Assembly: GCA_011523425.1 (NCBI GenBank)
Contig: WTGU01000146.1
Coordinates: 124,001-188,000, forward strand
Direction: 5' to 3'
Length of the DNA: 64,000 nucleotides
Source: Alphaproteobacteria bacterium
Lineage (GTDB): Bacteria; Pseudomonadota; Alphaproteobacteria; UBA828
Shown here: piece by piece, positions 26,373-35,129 of the stretch
Numbering within the stretch: position 1 is the stretch's first letter
How the letters are laid out: every line of letters begins with the position of its first letter
Position numbers and translations under genes: made by a program
Notes under the pieces: model-generated
Databases searched by the model: none
Seen by the model: only the letters and a program-made list of their open reading frames with translations
What the model was told of the DNA's origin: nothing

Positions 26373-27006
26373 AGGAATTGCGCTTCCTGACCTCGTCGAG
26401 ATAGTCGAGCACCTGCCCCGACGACACGATGTCGGCGTAGCGGCGGCCCACATCGCGCAGGTTGTCCCGGTGCGGCCCCTCGCCCGCGTCGCCGACGCAG
26501 TCCTCCGGCACCATGGTGCGGTAGCCGTTGGAGAAGGAATCGATCACCGACGCGCGGATGCAGCCGCTGGTCATGCAGCCCATGACGATGGTCGTGTCCA
26601 CCCGGTGCTTGGTGAGGAAGGCGGCGACCGGCGTCTGGAAGAAGATCGAGGGCGCCGACTTGCGCAGGATGTAGTCGTAGTCGGGGTCGGAGGTGCGGGG
26701 CTCCATCTCGGTGCAGGGCTCGCCCTCGAAGAACTCCTCGCGCACCGGCCCGATCTTCCAGTGCAGCATGTCGCCCTTCGAGTGATAGGCGGTGTAGCAG
26801 TTGGCGACCGGCACCCCTGCGGCGCGGGCGGCGGCCAGCACCCGGGCGCTGTTGTCGACCGCGCGATGCACCAGCTCGCAGCCGCCGAGGGGGAAGCGCG
26901 GCTGGGTGAAGCCGGTCTGCAGATCGACCACCAGGATGCCCGGCCGCTCGCCGAAGCCGATCTCCATCGCGCCGTAGCCGATGTCCCGGTAGGTGTCGTC
27001 GGTCAT
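26371..27006 (-). CDS. Isochorismatase-family amidohydrolase (N-carbamoylsarcosine amidase-like)
   Basis: 211 residues. The Asp-Lys-Cys triad is seen in GILVVDLQTGF, YILRKSAPSIF and MTSGCIRASV. The cis-peptide before the cysteine (IVMGCMTSGC) is normal. The family covers nicotinamidase, N-carbamoylsarcosine amidase, peroxyureidoacrylate hydrolase and others. The length and the EPRTSDPDYDYILRK context favour the N-carbamoylsarcosine or ureide side, but not decisively. The hydroxypyruvate isomerase gene lies upstream on the same strand, 37 bp away, so the two are probably co-transcribed. Confidence 0.84.
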   Translation of the reverse strand: MTDDTYRDIGYGAMEIGFGERPGILVVDLQTGFTQPRFPLGGCELVHRAVDNSARVLAAARAAGVPVANCYTAYHSKGDMLHWKIGPVREEFFEGEPCTEMEPRTSDPDYDYILRKSAPSIFFQTPVAAFLTKHRVDTTIVMGCMTSGCIRASVIDSFSNGYRTMVPEDCVGDAGEGPHRDNLRDVGRRYADIVSSGQVLDYLDEVRKRNS

Positions 27007-27043
27007 CGCGTCCTCCTCCGCCGTTCCGCGCCTGCGTGCCCGC

Positions 27044-27841
27044 TCAGGCGATCAGCCCGGTGCCGATGCCGTAGGGAGCCAGCCAGCCCAGCCCATCGAG
27101 GGTGCCGCCCCTGGGCCGGTATTCGCAGCCGACCCAGCCGTCATAGCCCGCGGCGTCGAGCATGTCGAAGAGGTAGGGGTAGTTGATCTCGCCCACGTCA
27201 GGCTCGTGGCGGCCGGGGACGCCGGCGATCTGGATATGGGCGATGATCTCGCGGTGCTGCGCGAAACCCGCGGCCAGGCTGCCCTCCATGATCTGGCGGT
27301 GATAGAGGTCGTACTGGAGGAAGAGATTGGGGCTGCCGACGGTCTCGATCACGCGCTGTGCATGGCCGGCGGTGGACAGCAGATAGCCCGGATTGTCGGT
27401 CGTGTTGAGCGGCTCGATGAGGGCGCGGATGCCCTCGCGCCCGAACGCATCGGCCGCGTGGGCGAGGTTCGCCACGTAGGCGTCCTCGCAGGCGCGCGCG
27501 TCGGCGCCGTCCGGCACGATGGCGGCCAGCACGTGGAGCCGGCGGCAGCCGAGCGCATCGGCGTAGCGGAGCGCGGTGTCGACCGAGCGGCGGAAGTCGT
27601 CCTCCCTCCCCGGCAGCGCCGTCAGGCCGCGCTCGCCGGCGTCCCAGTCCCCCGGCGACAGGTTGAAGAGCGCCTGGCTCAGCCCGTTGTCGTCCAGCCG
27701 GGCCGCGATCTCCGCCGGTGGATGGTCGTAGGGGAAGAGATACTCGACCGCCTGGAAGCCCGCACGCCGCGCCGCCTCGAAGCGGTCGAGGAATTCCAGC
27801 TCCTGGAACAGGAAGCTGAGATTGGCGGCGAATTTCGGCAT
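27044..27841 (-). CDS. hyi: Hydroxypyruvate isomerase
   Basis: 265 residues, a TIM barrel of the xylose-isomerase-like superfamily. FAANLSFLFQELEFLDRFEAARRAGF at the start is distinctive, with ALFNLSPGDWDAGERGL and IEPLNTTDNPGYLLST following. Metal-binding Glu and Asp are in LIEPLN and LQYDLYH. It interconverts hydroxypyruvate and tartronate semialdehyde in glyoxylate metabolism. Glyoxylate carboligase is not in the window; the beta-hydroxyacid dehydrogenase at 24.8 kb might supply the tartronate-semialdehyde reductase step (inference). Confidence 0.88.
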   Translation of the reverse strand: MPKFAANLSFLFQELEFLDRFEAARRAGFQAVEYLFPYDHPPAEIAARLDDNGLSQALFNLSPGDWDAGERGLTALPGREDDFRRSVDTALRYADALGCRRLHVLAAIVPDGADARACEDAYVANLAHAADAFGREGIRALIEPLNTTDNPGYLLSTAGHAQRVIETVGSPNLFLQYDLYHRQIMEGSLAAGFAQHREIIAHIQIAGVPGRHEPDVGEINYPYLFDMLDAAGYDGWVGCEYRPRGGTLDGLGWLAPYGIGTGLIA

Positions 27842-27892
27842 GGTCCTCCCGGCGCCCGGCCGGCCCGCTCCCCGTCCCGCCGCCGGGACGCG

Positions 27893-28102
27893 CTAGAAGC
27901 AGCCCAGCGCGCCGCCCGCGCGCTCGATCCACATGACGAGATAGGCGTCGGTGAGGCTCCGGTAGGCCTCGGCCGCCAGCGCGTAGCAGGTATCCCCGTG
28001 CCAGGCGATCAGGCCCGTGCCGAGCGCCGCCGCCCCGATCAGGAGCCTGCGTCGCGGACCGCCCCGCGACGTGCGCCGCTCAATCGCCCGTGCCGATGAC
28101 AT
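27893..28102 (-). CDS. Small protein with one hydrophobic segment
   Basis: 69 residues. The N-terminus is very basic (RRTSRGGPRRRLL), then a hydrophobic run of about 16 residues and a short helical tail (AEAYRSLTDAYLVMWIER). It could be a small membrane protein. Codon use matches the window and the frame is intact, but I cannot name a family. It lies 51 bp upstream of hyi on the same strand. Confidence in its being a gene is moderate. Confidence 0.45.
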   Translation of the reverse strand: MSSARAIERRTSRGGPRRRLLIGAAALGTGLIAWHGDTCYALAAEAYRSLTDAYLVMWIERAGGALGCF

Positions 28103-28252
28103 GGCGGCATTATGCGCCGCCCAGGCGGTTTTTCCTATCCTTCCGGGGTGGAGGGGAGGGGCGCCGGCCGGGGCGGAAAACGGCTCCGCCCTCGCGCGCG
28201 TTTCGGGTAGAGTGGCCGCCGCAGCGCGAACCACCGGCAGGGGGTGGGGCCC

Positions 28253-28750
28253 ATGGCCGACTACACGACGGAGCTCGGATCGCTCGGCGATTTCCGCAAG
28301 GGCGGCGTGCACATCATCAACGACGATCCGCGCAACTATGTCTTCTCCAACGTGTTCGAGGTCGCCGGCACGTCGGCGCCGTTCGAGCGCGTCTGCGTGG
28401 CCAAGAACCTGGAGTACGCGATCGAGATCATGCGCGTGGAAGGCGCCTCGCCCTGGTTCATGGCGGCCCACGACGAGTTCGCGCTCTGCCTCGATGGCCG
28501 GATCGAGGTCGAGCTGATGAAGCACGCAGCCGACGCGCCCGAGGGCGATGGCGCGCATGCGCTGGAGGGAGACCCCGACGGCCCGCGCATGGGACGCGTG
28601 CATGCCGGGCGCGGGCATCTCACCCTGCTGCCGGCCAACGCCGCCTATCGCATCTCGGCCGAGGCGCCGAGCGTTGTCCTCTTCCAGACGATGGACGGCC
28701 CGCTCACCGTGGAGCGCTGGGCCGAAATCTGCCAGACCGGCGAGGAGTGA
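28253..28750 (+). CDS. Hydroquinone 1,2-dioxygenase, small subunit
   Basis: 165 residues, close to the roughly 18 kDa small subunit of two-component hydroquinone dioxygenases (HapC, PnpC, HqdA). The stretch HIINDDPRNYVFSNVFEVA and the cupin-like core from about residue 50 match that subunit as I know it. It has no metal ligands of its own in the known enzymes. The ATG at 28253 follows a G-rich site; an in-frame GTG at 28244 is possible. The large subunit starts 5 bp after the stop, so expression is coupled. Confidence 0.85.
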   Translation: MADYTTELGSLGDFRKGGVHIINDDPRNYVFSNVFEVAGTSAPFERVCVAKNLEYAIEIMRVEGASPWFMAAHDEFALCLDGRIEVELMKHAADAPEGDGAHALEGDPDGPRMGRVHAGRGHLTLLPANAAYRISAEAPSVVLFQTMDGPLTVERWAEICQTGEE

Positions 28751-28755
28751 GAGCG

Positions 28756-29748
28756 ATGTCCGCACAGACCGCACAGGCAGCCTACGCGGCCTCCGATCCC
28801 GACAACTACACGGGCTACCGCAGTTTCCAGATCGGCGGTTTCGGCTTCCGCCGCGACGAGTATTTCGCCTACGTCACCTGGCCCGAAGGCTCGCATCTCA
28901 TGCCGGTGGACGCCTTTCTGCGGGCGCTGGTGCGCGAGGTGGCGTGGAACTTCTTCTACGGCACGCTGAACTTCGACGACGTGTTCGGCACCACCAACCT
29001 CTACGGCCGGGTCGAGCTCTATATCGGGCGCTACAACGACGCCTACCGCGACAACGGCCGCGACTATCGGGAGACGATCGATTCCGACGACCTAAGGGCG
29101 ACCTTCCAGGCGATGCTCGACGACTGGACCAACACCGGCTACGACCCGTTCACGGCGCCGCAGGAGACGGCGCAGCCCTTCGGCCGCAAGAGCGGGCGCA
29201 ATCCCGAGGCCCTCGGCCGCGTGCGGGTGACGGCGAAGCGCATGGTGGGCCTGCCGGGCGACGCCCCGCTCCGCACCGACGAGAGCGGCTACCCGGTCAA
29301 CCGCATGTTCGCCGACGTCGACCAGGACGAGCCGGAGGTCGAGATCGAGCCCGGCTTCGAGGACGAGGTGCAGTCGTTCAATCTCTTCGCCTACCTCTCG
29401 CGCTCGGACGTGACCTGGAACCCGTCCGTCTGCTCCGTCCTCAAGGACAGCCTCTTCTGCCCCACCTCCGAGGAGTTCATCCTGCCGGTGGAGCACGGCA
29501 ACGACCGCGTCGAGTGGTTCATCCAGCTCTCGGACGAGATCGTCTGGAACGTCAAGGACAAGGAATCGGGCGACCCGCGCGCGGTGGTGACCATGCGGGC
29601 CGGCGATGTCGCCTGCATGCCGGCTGACATTCGCCACCAGGGCTTCTCGCCCAAGCGCTCGATGCTGCTGGTGTGGGAGAACGCCTCGCCGGCGATCCCG
29701 GAGATGATCGCGAAGGGCGAGGCGCCGGTCGTCCCGGTGCGCTTCTAG
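28756..29748 (+). CDS. Hydroquinone 1,2-dioxygenase, large (iron) subunit
   Basis: 330 residues, the right size for HapD/PnpD/HqdB. The Fe(II) ligands can be placed: His247, Asn249 and Glu253 in VEHGNDRVEWF, then His294 in DIRHQGF. This reproduces the His-x-Asn-x3-Glu plus distant His set described for PnpD, with the same 47-residue spacing. The enzyme cleaves hydroquinone to 4-hydroxymuconic semialdehyde. In known pathways a dehydrogenase and maleylacetate reductase follow; here the next gene is a CatI-like CoA-transferase subunit, one step further on. HapE- and HapF-type genes are not in the window. Confidence 0.88.
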   Translation: MSAQTAQAAYAASDPDNYTGYRSFQIGGFGFRRDEYFAYVTWPEGSHLMPVDAFLRALVREVAWNFFYGTLNFDDVFGTTNLYGRVELYIGRYNDAYRDNGRDYRETIDSDDLRATFQAMLDDWTNTGYDPFTAPQETAQPFGRKSGRNPEALGRVRVTAKRMVGLPGDAPLRTDESGYPVNRMFADVDQDEPEVEIEPGFEDEVQSFNLFAYLSRSDVTWNPSVCSVLKDSLFCPTSEEFILPVEHGNDRVEWFIQLSDEIVWNVKDKESGDPRAVVTMRAGDVACMPADIRHQGFSPKRSMLLVWENASPAIPEMIAKGEAPVVPVRF

Positions 29749-29808
29749 CCGCCGGGCGCCCGCTTCCTCCCCCGCAGCGCAACGCCCGCGTCACCGCGCG
29801 CCCGGCGC

Positions 29809-30681
29809 ATGGCCGAGATCGTCCCGCTCGCCGACGCGGTGTCCTCGCTCATCGAAGACGGCGACACCGTCGCCATGGAGGGGTTCACCCACCTGATCCC
29901 CCATGCCGCGGGCCACGCGGTGATAAGGGCGGGCTTTCGCAACCTCACCGCGGTGCGCATGACGCCGGACCTGATCTACGACCAGCTCATCGGCATGGGC
30001 TGCGTCGGGCGCCTGGTCTTCTCCTGGGGCGGTAATCCGGGAGTGGGCTCGCTGCACCGCTTCCGCGATGCGGTGGAGAACGGCTGGCCCAGGCCCATGG
30101 AGATCGAGGAGCGCAGCCATGCCGACCTCGCCAACGCCTATGTCGCGGGCGCGAGCGGGCTCCCCTTCGGCGTGATCCGGGGCTATGCCGGCTCCGACCT
30201 GCCGGCGCACAACCCGCTCATCAAGTTCATCGAGTGCCCCTTCACCGGCGAGCGGCTCGCGGCCTCGCCCGCCGTCCGCCCCGACGTCGCGGTGCTCCAC
30301 GCCCAGCAGGCGGATGCCAAGGGCAACGTGATGCTGTGGGGCATCTCCGGCGTGCAGAAGGAGGTGGCGCTTGCGTCGAGGCGGGTGATCGTCACGGTGG
30401 AGGAGATCGTGGACGAGTTCGCGCCGCCGGCGAACGCCGTCATCCTGCCGCACTGGGTGGTGAGCGCGGTCTGCGAGGAGCCTGGCGGCGCCCGGCCTTC
30501 CTACGCGCTCGGCTACTACCGCCGCGACAACACGTTCTACGAGGCGTGGGACGTGATCGCGCGATCGCGGGAGGCGTTCACCGCCTGGATGGAACGCCAC
30601 GTGCTCGGCACCGAGGATTTCGCCGGCTACGAGCGGAGCGTCGCGGCAGCCGCGGTTGCCGAGGGCGGCGCGCAGGCGTAG
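29809..30681 (+). CDS. catI: 3-oxoadipate CoA-transferase subunit A (CatI type), no subunit B
   Basis: 290 residues. DGDTVAMEGFTHLIPHAAGHAVIRAG, VRMTPDLIYDQLIGMGC and FSWGGNPGVGSLHRFRDAVE are near-exact hallmarks of CatI/PcaI of the glutaconate CoA-transferase type. The complex moves CoA from succinyl-CoA to 3-oxoadipate. In this family the catalytic Glu that carries CoA lies on subunit B, so subunit A alone should be inactive. No subunit B gene follows: a tRNA begins 30 bp later. It starts 60 bp after the dioxygenase. Either B is elsewhere, or the operon was truncated. Confidence 0.88.
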   Translation: MAEIVPLADAVSSLIEDGDTVAMEGFTHLIPHAAGHAVIRAGFRNLTAVRMTPDLIYDQLIGMGCVGRLVFSWGGNPGVGSLHRFRDAVENGWPRPMEIEERSHADLANAYVAGASGLPFGVIRGYAGSDLPAHNPLIKFIECPFTGERLAASPAVRPDVAVLHAQQADAKGNVMLWGISGVQKEVALASRRVIVTVEEIVDEFAPPANAVILPHWVVSAVCEEPGGARPSYALGYYRRDNTFYEAWDVIARSREAFTAWMERHVLGTEDFAGYERSVAAAAVAEGGAQA

Positions 30682-30711
30682 ATAGGGGCCGCGCGACGCG
30701 CGCCAGGCCGC

Positions 30712-30801
30712 GGAGGGGTGCCGGAGTGGTCGAACGGGGCGGTCTCGAAAACCGTTGTACGCGCGAGCGTACCGTGGGTTCGAATCCCACCCCCTCCGCC
30801 A
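30712..30801 (+). tRNA. tRNA-Ser (anticodon CGA)
   Basis: 90 bases. The acceptor stem GGAGGGG pairs with CCCCTCC. The anticodon arm has stem GCGGT and ACCGT around loop CTCGAAA, giving anticodon CGA, which reads UCG. A long variable arm (ACGCGCGAGCGT) marks a class II tRNA, as expected for serine. The T arm is GTGGG-TTCGAAT-CCCAC. Discriminator G and an encoded CCA follow. Confidence 0.95.
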
Positions 30802-31028
30802 TCGTCTCTCACTGACATAGTGATATAAATCGGTTCATTCGGATGCCAAGAATCGTGTGTCCCTCGATTCTCCAGCCTTGGCGTGTCGTGTAGCGACCGT
30901 CCGTTCTCCAGGCCGCCGCCGCCCGCTTCGTGTCGACTCCTCTCGAGGACAGGGGGATCGCGCTGGCAGGCGGTACGATACCGAATGAGTGAATTGACCC
31001 CCTTCGGACCCGCAGCCTAGACTCCGGT

Positions 31029-31964
31029 ATGAGAATTCTCGTGCCCCTCGTTGCCTGCGCCGTTCTCGCGGGCTGCTATGTCGAAGATCCCGAACCCGAA
31101 GAACGTATCGACTTCGAGCGTGTCGCCCAGTTCTCGACCGAGTACCTGCGGGTGCATCTCACCCTTGAGGACGGCCGCCAACTCTCCGTGAACACGCTGG
31201 ACGACGTGGACTCGGTCGAGGAATTCGTCACCCCGATCCCGGGCCACCAAGGCCGAGCCTGGCGCTTTCAGCAGGACAAGAACCACGGCACGTCCCTCGT
31301 CTACGCCGCGGTAAGCTATGACGCTGACGACCCGGCCGACTATCTGATGGCAGGATATTGGGCCTACTATCCCGACCAGCACCCTCCGGACCTGGACCCC
31401 TTCGACACAGTGGAGTACTCCATCGTCGATGGCCCGGAATTCGACATCGAGGACCCGCCCGAGATGCCCGTTGCCGGGACCGCTTCCTACGCCGGGCTGG
31501 CCGGCGGAATCTACGCCTACGCTCCCGGTGAGACGCGCGAGGAGCGCCACTTCGTATTCGACGGGTTCGAGGGACTGGTGACGCTCGACGCCGACTTCGG
31601 AGCCGGGACGGTGGGCGGCTGCATCGGTTGCGCGGGCGACCTTGCCATCCGCACGGCGATCGCACCCGCCTCCCGCGGAGACGTCCAGCACGACATCTCC
31701 GACTACGAGATTCACCTTGAGGAACAGCCCTTCGGCACCGGGCACTTCTTCGACGGCACCACGGCGGTACACCACCCTGCCCGCGACGTTGTCTTCACGG
31801 AGGGCGAATGGGGCGGCCGCTTCTCCAACCGGCCGGACGATGCCGGCGATCCGCGCATCGTGACCGGGTTCAGCGACGCCTACTTCGGGGAGGCCGACGA
31901 CAGCGTCGGCTACTTCTTCGGGTCCTTCGTCGGGATGAGCGAGGTATTCCTCTCCCAGGACTGA
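31029..31964 (+). CDS. Lipoprotein with TbpB-like beta-barrel domain
   Basis: 311 residues. The lipobox is LAGC at residues 13-16, directly after the signal segment. The acidic N-terminal part is followed by a C-terminal barrel of the transferrin-binding-protein-like type: RHFVFDGFEGLVTLDADFGA, then FTEGEWGGRFSN and VGYFFGSFVG. That ending is typical of Slam-dependent surface lipoproteins, which bind transferrin, haemoglobin or other host or environmental ligands. No Slam or TonB receptor gene is adjacent, and no ligand is predictable. The gene begins 227 bp after tRNA-Ser with its own spacer. Confidence 0.8.
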   Translation: MRILVPLVACAVLAGCYVEDPEPEERIDFERVAQFSTEYLRVHLTLEDGRQLSVNTLDDVDSVEEFVTPIPGHQGRAWRFQQDKNHGTSLVYAAVSYDADDPADYLMAGYWAYYPDQHPPDLDPFDTVEYSIVDGPEFDIEDPPEMPVAGTASYAGLAGGIYAYAPGETREERHFVFDGFEGLVTLDADFGAGTVGGCIGCAGDLAIRTAIAPASRGDVQHDISDYEIHLEEQPFGTGHFFDGTTAVHHPARDVVFTEGEWGGRFSNRPDDAGDPRIVTGFSDAYFGEADDSVGYFFGSFVGMSEVFLSQD

Positions 31965-32473
31965 GTCCTCCGCTCCCCCGTCCATGAGGCGCAGCACCCG
32001 CGTCCGTCCCGTTTCCGGGAGTCGGGCGGCCAGCACCCGCGGCAGGTGTCAATCGCGCGTGCGCCAGATATGGATTGCCGCCGCCGGCCAGATCGCGAGA
32101 AAGCGCGGCCGTGGCTGCAACCCTTCGAGAACGCCGGGCACCGAAATCTTCATGACTCGCGACGGGCTCGTTCGTTCCGACGAGCCGGCGAGGCCGTCGA
32201 CCGCGACGCACGCCCGGCACCTCTTCCCTGTCTGGAATACTCGAGCTGTGAACCCCGTCATCCGGGCTTATGCCGAAGCAGCTCCCGTTTCGAGGCCGGA
32301 CTCGTGGTAGCCTGATCCGCCGAGCGCCGAGCCCGAGAACGGCCGTGTCGCTACGCTGGCCGGCATCGCTCCACCCCGCCGGTTGCCCGGTGTGGCGGAG
32401 AGGCCGGCGATGCAATGGCGTTCGACCGGAGCGTCGACGGCACGACGGGTGCGAAGAGATCGGGAGGCAAGAG
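31965..32473. other. 509-bp spacer with no supported gene
   Basis: The spacer separates the TbpB-like lipoprotein from the aminotransferase. Open frames exist on both strands but lack ribosome-binding sites, and their Arg/Ser/Pro-rich translations look like noise. No repeat of family A or B and no clear terminator hairpin was seen. Its right end holds the GGGAGG site for the aminotransferase. Confidence 0.5.
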
Positions 32474-33850
32474 GTGGCCAGCACCGGCCTGGAGAACAAG
32501 ACGACGGGGTACTGGCAGACACTCGACCGCGAGCATCACGTTCACCCCTTCACCAATCACGCCGAGCTGGCGGCCAGGGGCGTCCGGGTCATCACCCGGG
32601 CAGAGGGCGCTTACCTGTGGGATTCCGACGGCAACAAGCTGCTCGACGGGCTGGCGGGCCTGTGGTCGGTCAATGTCGGATACGGGCGGAAGGAGCTCGC
32701 AGACGCAGCCTATCGCCAGCTTCTGGAATTGCCCTACTACAACACCTTCTTCCAGTCGACGAACCCGCCGGCAGCGGAACTGGCCGCGAAGCTGGCGGAG
32801 CTCACGCCGGGGACCCTGAATCACGTCTTCTTCGCGAACTCCGGATCGGAGGCCAACGATTCGGTCGTCAAGATCGTCCGCTACTACTGGAACCTGTGCG
32901 GCCGGCCCGACAAGAAGATCATCATCGGCCGGCGCTATGGCTACCACGGCGTCACGCTGGCGGCGGCGAGTCTTTCGGGGCTGGCCTTCATGCATCCCCA
33001 GGCTGACCTGCCGCTGCCGGGCTTCGAGCACATCGAGGCGCCCTACTGGTTCGACCACGAGGGCGACATGGACCCGGACGCGCTCGGTCTGCACGCCGCC
33101 AAGTCGCTGGAGGACAAGATTCTCGCGCTTGGCCCCGACCGGGTCGCGGCCTTCATCGGCGAGCCGATCCAGGGGGCCGGCGGCGTGATCGTGCCGCCCG
33201 CGAGCTACTGGCCGGAGGTCCAGCGCGTCTGTGCCGAATACGATGTTCTGTTGATTTCGGACGAGGTGATCTGCGGTTTCGGGCGAACCGGTGCGTGGTT
33301 CGGCTGCGAGACGCTGGGCTTCACGCCGGACCTGATGACCATCGCCAAGGGCGTGAGCTCAAGCTATGTGCCGCTCTCGGCCGTCCTGCTCGGCGAGCGG
33401 GTTGCCGCCGTGCTGACCGAGGCGGACGACGAGTTCGCGCACGGCTTCACCTATTCCGGACATCCCGTCGCCTGTGCGGTGGCGCTGGAAAACATCCGCG
33501 TCCTGCAGGACGAGGACATCGTCGACACCGTGCGGCAGACGACCGGTCCCTACCTGCAGACCCGCCTGCGGGAGCTGGCGGACCATCCGCTGGTGGGCGA
33601 GGTGCGCGGCATCGGGATGATCGGGGCGATCGAACTCGCCGCGGACAAGACCTCGCGCACGCGCCTCGACCCCGACCTGAATGCGGGGGTCAAGTGCCGG
33701 GATCATTGCCTCGAGCAGGGCGTCATAATTCGGGCGGTGCGCGACATCATGGTCTTGGCGCCGCCGCTGATCGTCACCGAGGCGCAGATAGACCGGATCG
33801 TCGAGACCGCCCGGAACGCCCTCGACGGGGTGGCCCGGGAGCTGCGATAG
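32474..33850 (+). CDS. Class III (omega) aminotransferase
   Basis: 458 residues from a GTG with GGGAGG 6 bases upstream. PLP enzyme features: FFANSGSEANDSVVKI binds phosphate, LLISDEVICGFGRTG holds the Asp that contacts the pyridine nitrogen, and the Schiff-base Lys is in MTIAKGVSS. PFTNHAELAARG near the start and the GVKCRDHCLEQGVIIR region resemble omega-amino acid:pyruvate aminotransferases. A beta-alanine:pyruvate reaction would feed mmsA and ald at 2.4-5.1 kb, but taurine, putrescine or other amines fit as well. Isolated by a long upstream spacer. Confidence 0.88.
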   Translation: MASTGLENKTTGYWQTLDREHHVHPFTNHAELAARGVRVITRAEGAYLWDSDGNKLLDGLAGLWSVNVGYGRKELADAAYRQLLELPYYNTFFQSTNPPAAELAAKLAELTPGTLNHVFFANSGSEANDSVVKIVRYYWNLCGRPDKKIIIGRRYGYHGVTLAAASLSGLAFMHPQADLPLPGFEHIEAPYWFDHEGDMDPDALGLHAAKSLEDKILALGPDRVAAFIGEPIQGAGGVIVPPASYWPEVQRVCAEYDVLLISDEVICGFGRTGAWFGCETLGFTPDLMTIAKGVSSSYVPLSAVLLGERVAAVLTEADDEFAHGFTYSGHPVACAVALENIRVLQDEDIVDTVRQTTGPYLQTRLRELADHPLVGEVRGIGMIGAIELAADKTSRTRLDPDLNAGVKCRDHCLEQGVIIRAVRDIMVLAPPLIVTEAQIDRIVETARNALDGVARELR

Positions 33851-33913
33851 GCGGCGTGACGCGCGAGCGACCGGGAGCGTCCGGCGCCGGCGGCGATCGA
33901 GGGAGGACGAGAC

Positions 33914-34312
33914 ATGGCCCATGAAGGCGGGTGCTATTGCGGCGCTTTGCGCTACCGGGCGAATGCCGAGCCGCTCCGCATCTTTCACTGCCACTGCACC
34001 ATATGCCGCCGGGTCCACGCCGCGCCCGTGGTGACGTGGATCACCTTCCTCACCGCGGCGTGGTCCTGGACGAAGGGCTCGCCGGCAGAGCTGAAGTCCA
34101 CGCCCGAGGCGACGCGGTATTTCTGCCGGGAGTGCGGAACCCACCTCGCCTTCATCATCGATGGCGCCGCGGAACTCGACGTGACGGTGGGCAGCCTCCG
34201 CGATCCCGCGGCAGCCGAACCGGGATATCACATCTTCGCGGACACGAGGCTGCCGTGGCTCCGGCTGGCCGGCGACTTGCCGGCGTACGACGACTGGGGC
34301 CCCGACGTCTGA
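33914..34312 (+). CDS. GFA-family protein (CENP-V/GFA zinc domain)
   Basis: 132 residues. Zinc-binding cysteines are arranged as GGCYCGALRY, FHCHCTICRR and YFCRECGTHL, the classic GFA pattern. The family is named after glutathione-dependent formaldehyde-activating enzyme, although most members have no proven activity. GGGAGGACGAG lies ahead of the ATG. It starts 63 bp after the aminotransferase and may share its transcript. Confidence 0.86.
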   Translation: MAHEGGCYCGALRYRANAEPLRIFHCHCTICRRVHAAPVVTWITFLTAAWSWTKGSPAELKSTPEATRYFCRECGTHLAFIIDGAAELDVTVGSLRDPAAAEPGYHIFADTRLPWLRLAGDLPAYDDWGPDV

Positions 34313-34438
34313 GACCGAGCAGGGGCGTCCGGGCATCGTGTTCGGGTCATGCGTCCCGCGGACGAACCCCGATTCCCCTCGCGCTTGTCAAGGAACCCAC
34401 GCCGTGGAAGGTTTGGTTGCCGCGACGGGAGCAGCCGG

Positions 34439-35119
34439 GTGGCCGATGCATTGCGGAGTGTCGATCTGGTCATATTCGACTGCGACGGAGTCATCGCCGA
34501 CAGCGAGGTCATCAGCGCAAATCTCCTGGTCCGGCAGCTCCTGGCCCACGACATTCGCATCGATGCCGAGTACGTCTTTCGCCACTTCGTCGGCAAGAGC
34601 TTCCCCGTCGTGGCCGACATCATCGGCGAGCGCTTCGGGATTGCGCTGCCCCCTACGTTCGTGAGCGACTACCGTGCGGCGCTTAGACAGGCCTTCGCGG
34701 ACAGCCTGCAAACCACGCCCGGGTTTCTCGACGTGCTGGGGCAGTTGACCTGCCGCGCTTGCGTCGCGACCAGCTCAAGCGCGCCCCGTGTGGCCCATAC
34801 ACTGGAAGCCATTGGGCTCACCGACCATTTCGGGGCCGATGTCTTCACGGCCTCTCAGGTTGCGAACGGAAAGCCGGCGCCGGACCTCTTCCTCTTTGCC
34901 GCCCGCGAGATGGCGACGCCGCCGGAGCGTTGCCTGGTGATCGAGGACAGTGTGGCAGGGATCGAAGCGGGACTGGGAGCCGGCATGAATGTCTGGCGCT
35001 ACGTGGGCGCATCGCACATCGCCGATGCCGCGCGGGCGCGCGCCGAGACACCTGCGGGCGTGACGGTATTTGACGACTGGGACCGGTTCTACGTATTGGC
35101 GCCCGAGCTGAGGATGTGA
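34439..35119 (+). CDS. HAD-superfamily phosphatase (subfamily IA)
   Basis: 226 residues from GTG 34439, which has GGGAG upstream and places the catalytic motif near the N-terminus. Motif I is VIFDCDGVIADSE (Asp14, Asp16), motif II is CVATSSSAPR, the Lys is in NGKPAPDLF and motif III is VIEDSVAGIEAG. It resembles sugar and polyol phosphate phosphatases. It starts the polyol operon, 10 bp before the SorC regulator, so removal of phosphate from sorbitol- or mannitol-type phosphates is a plausible job. An upstream in-frame start at 34349 has no good ribosome-binding site. Confidence 0.85.
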   Translation: MADALRSVDLVIFDCDGVIADSEVISANLLVRQLLAHDIRIDAEYVFRHFVGKSFPVVADIIGERFGIALPPTFVSDYRAALRQAFADSLQTTPGFLDVLGQLTCRACVATSSSAPRVAHTLEAIGLTDHFGADVFTASQVANGKPAPDLFLFAAREMATPPERCLVIEDSVAGIEAGLGAGMNVWRYVGASHIADAARARAETPAGVTVFDDWDRFYVLAPELRM

Positions 35120-35129
35120 CAGGGCGATC

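Noticed and set aside
31984-32310. Small gene in the spacer before the aminotransferase
   Set aside because: No ribosome-binding site, and the Arg/Ser/Pro-rich translation has no resemblance to a protein family.
30712-33850. Genomic island inserted at tRNA-Ser
   Set aside because: No integrase, no repeated tRNA 3' end and no strong GC change downstream were found.
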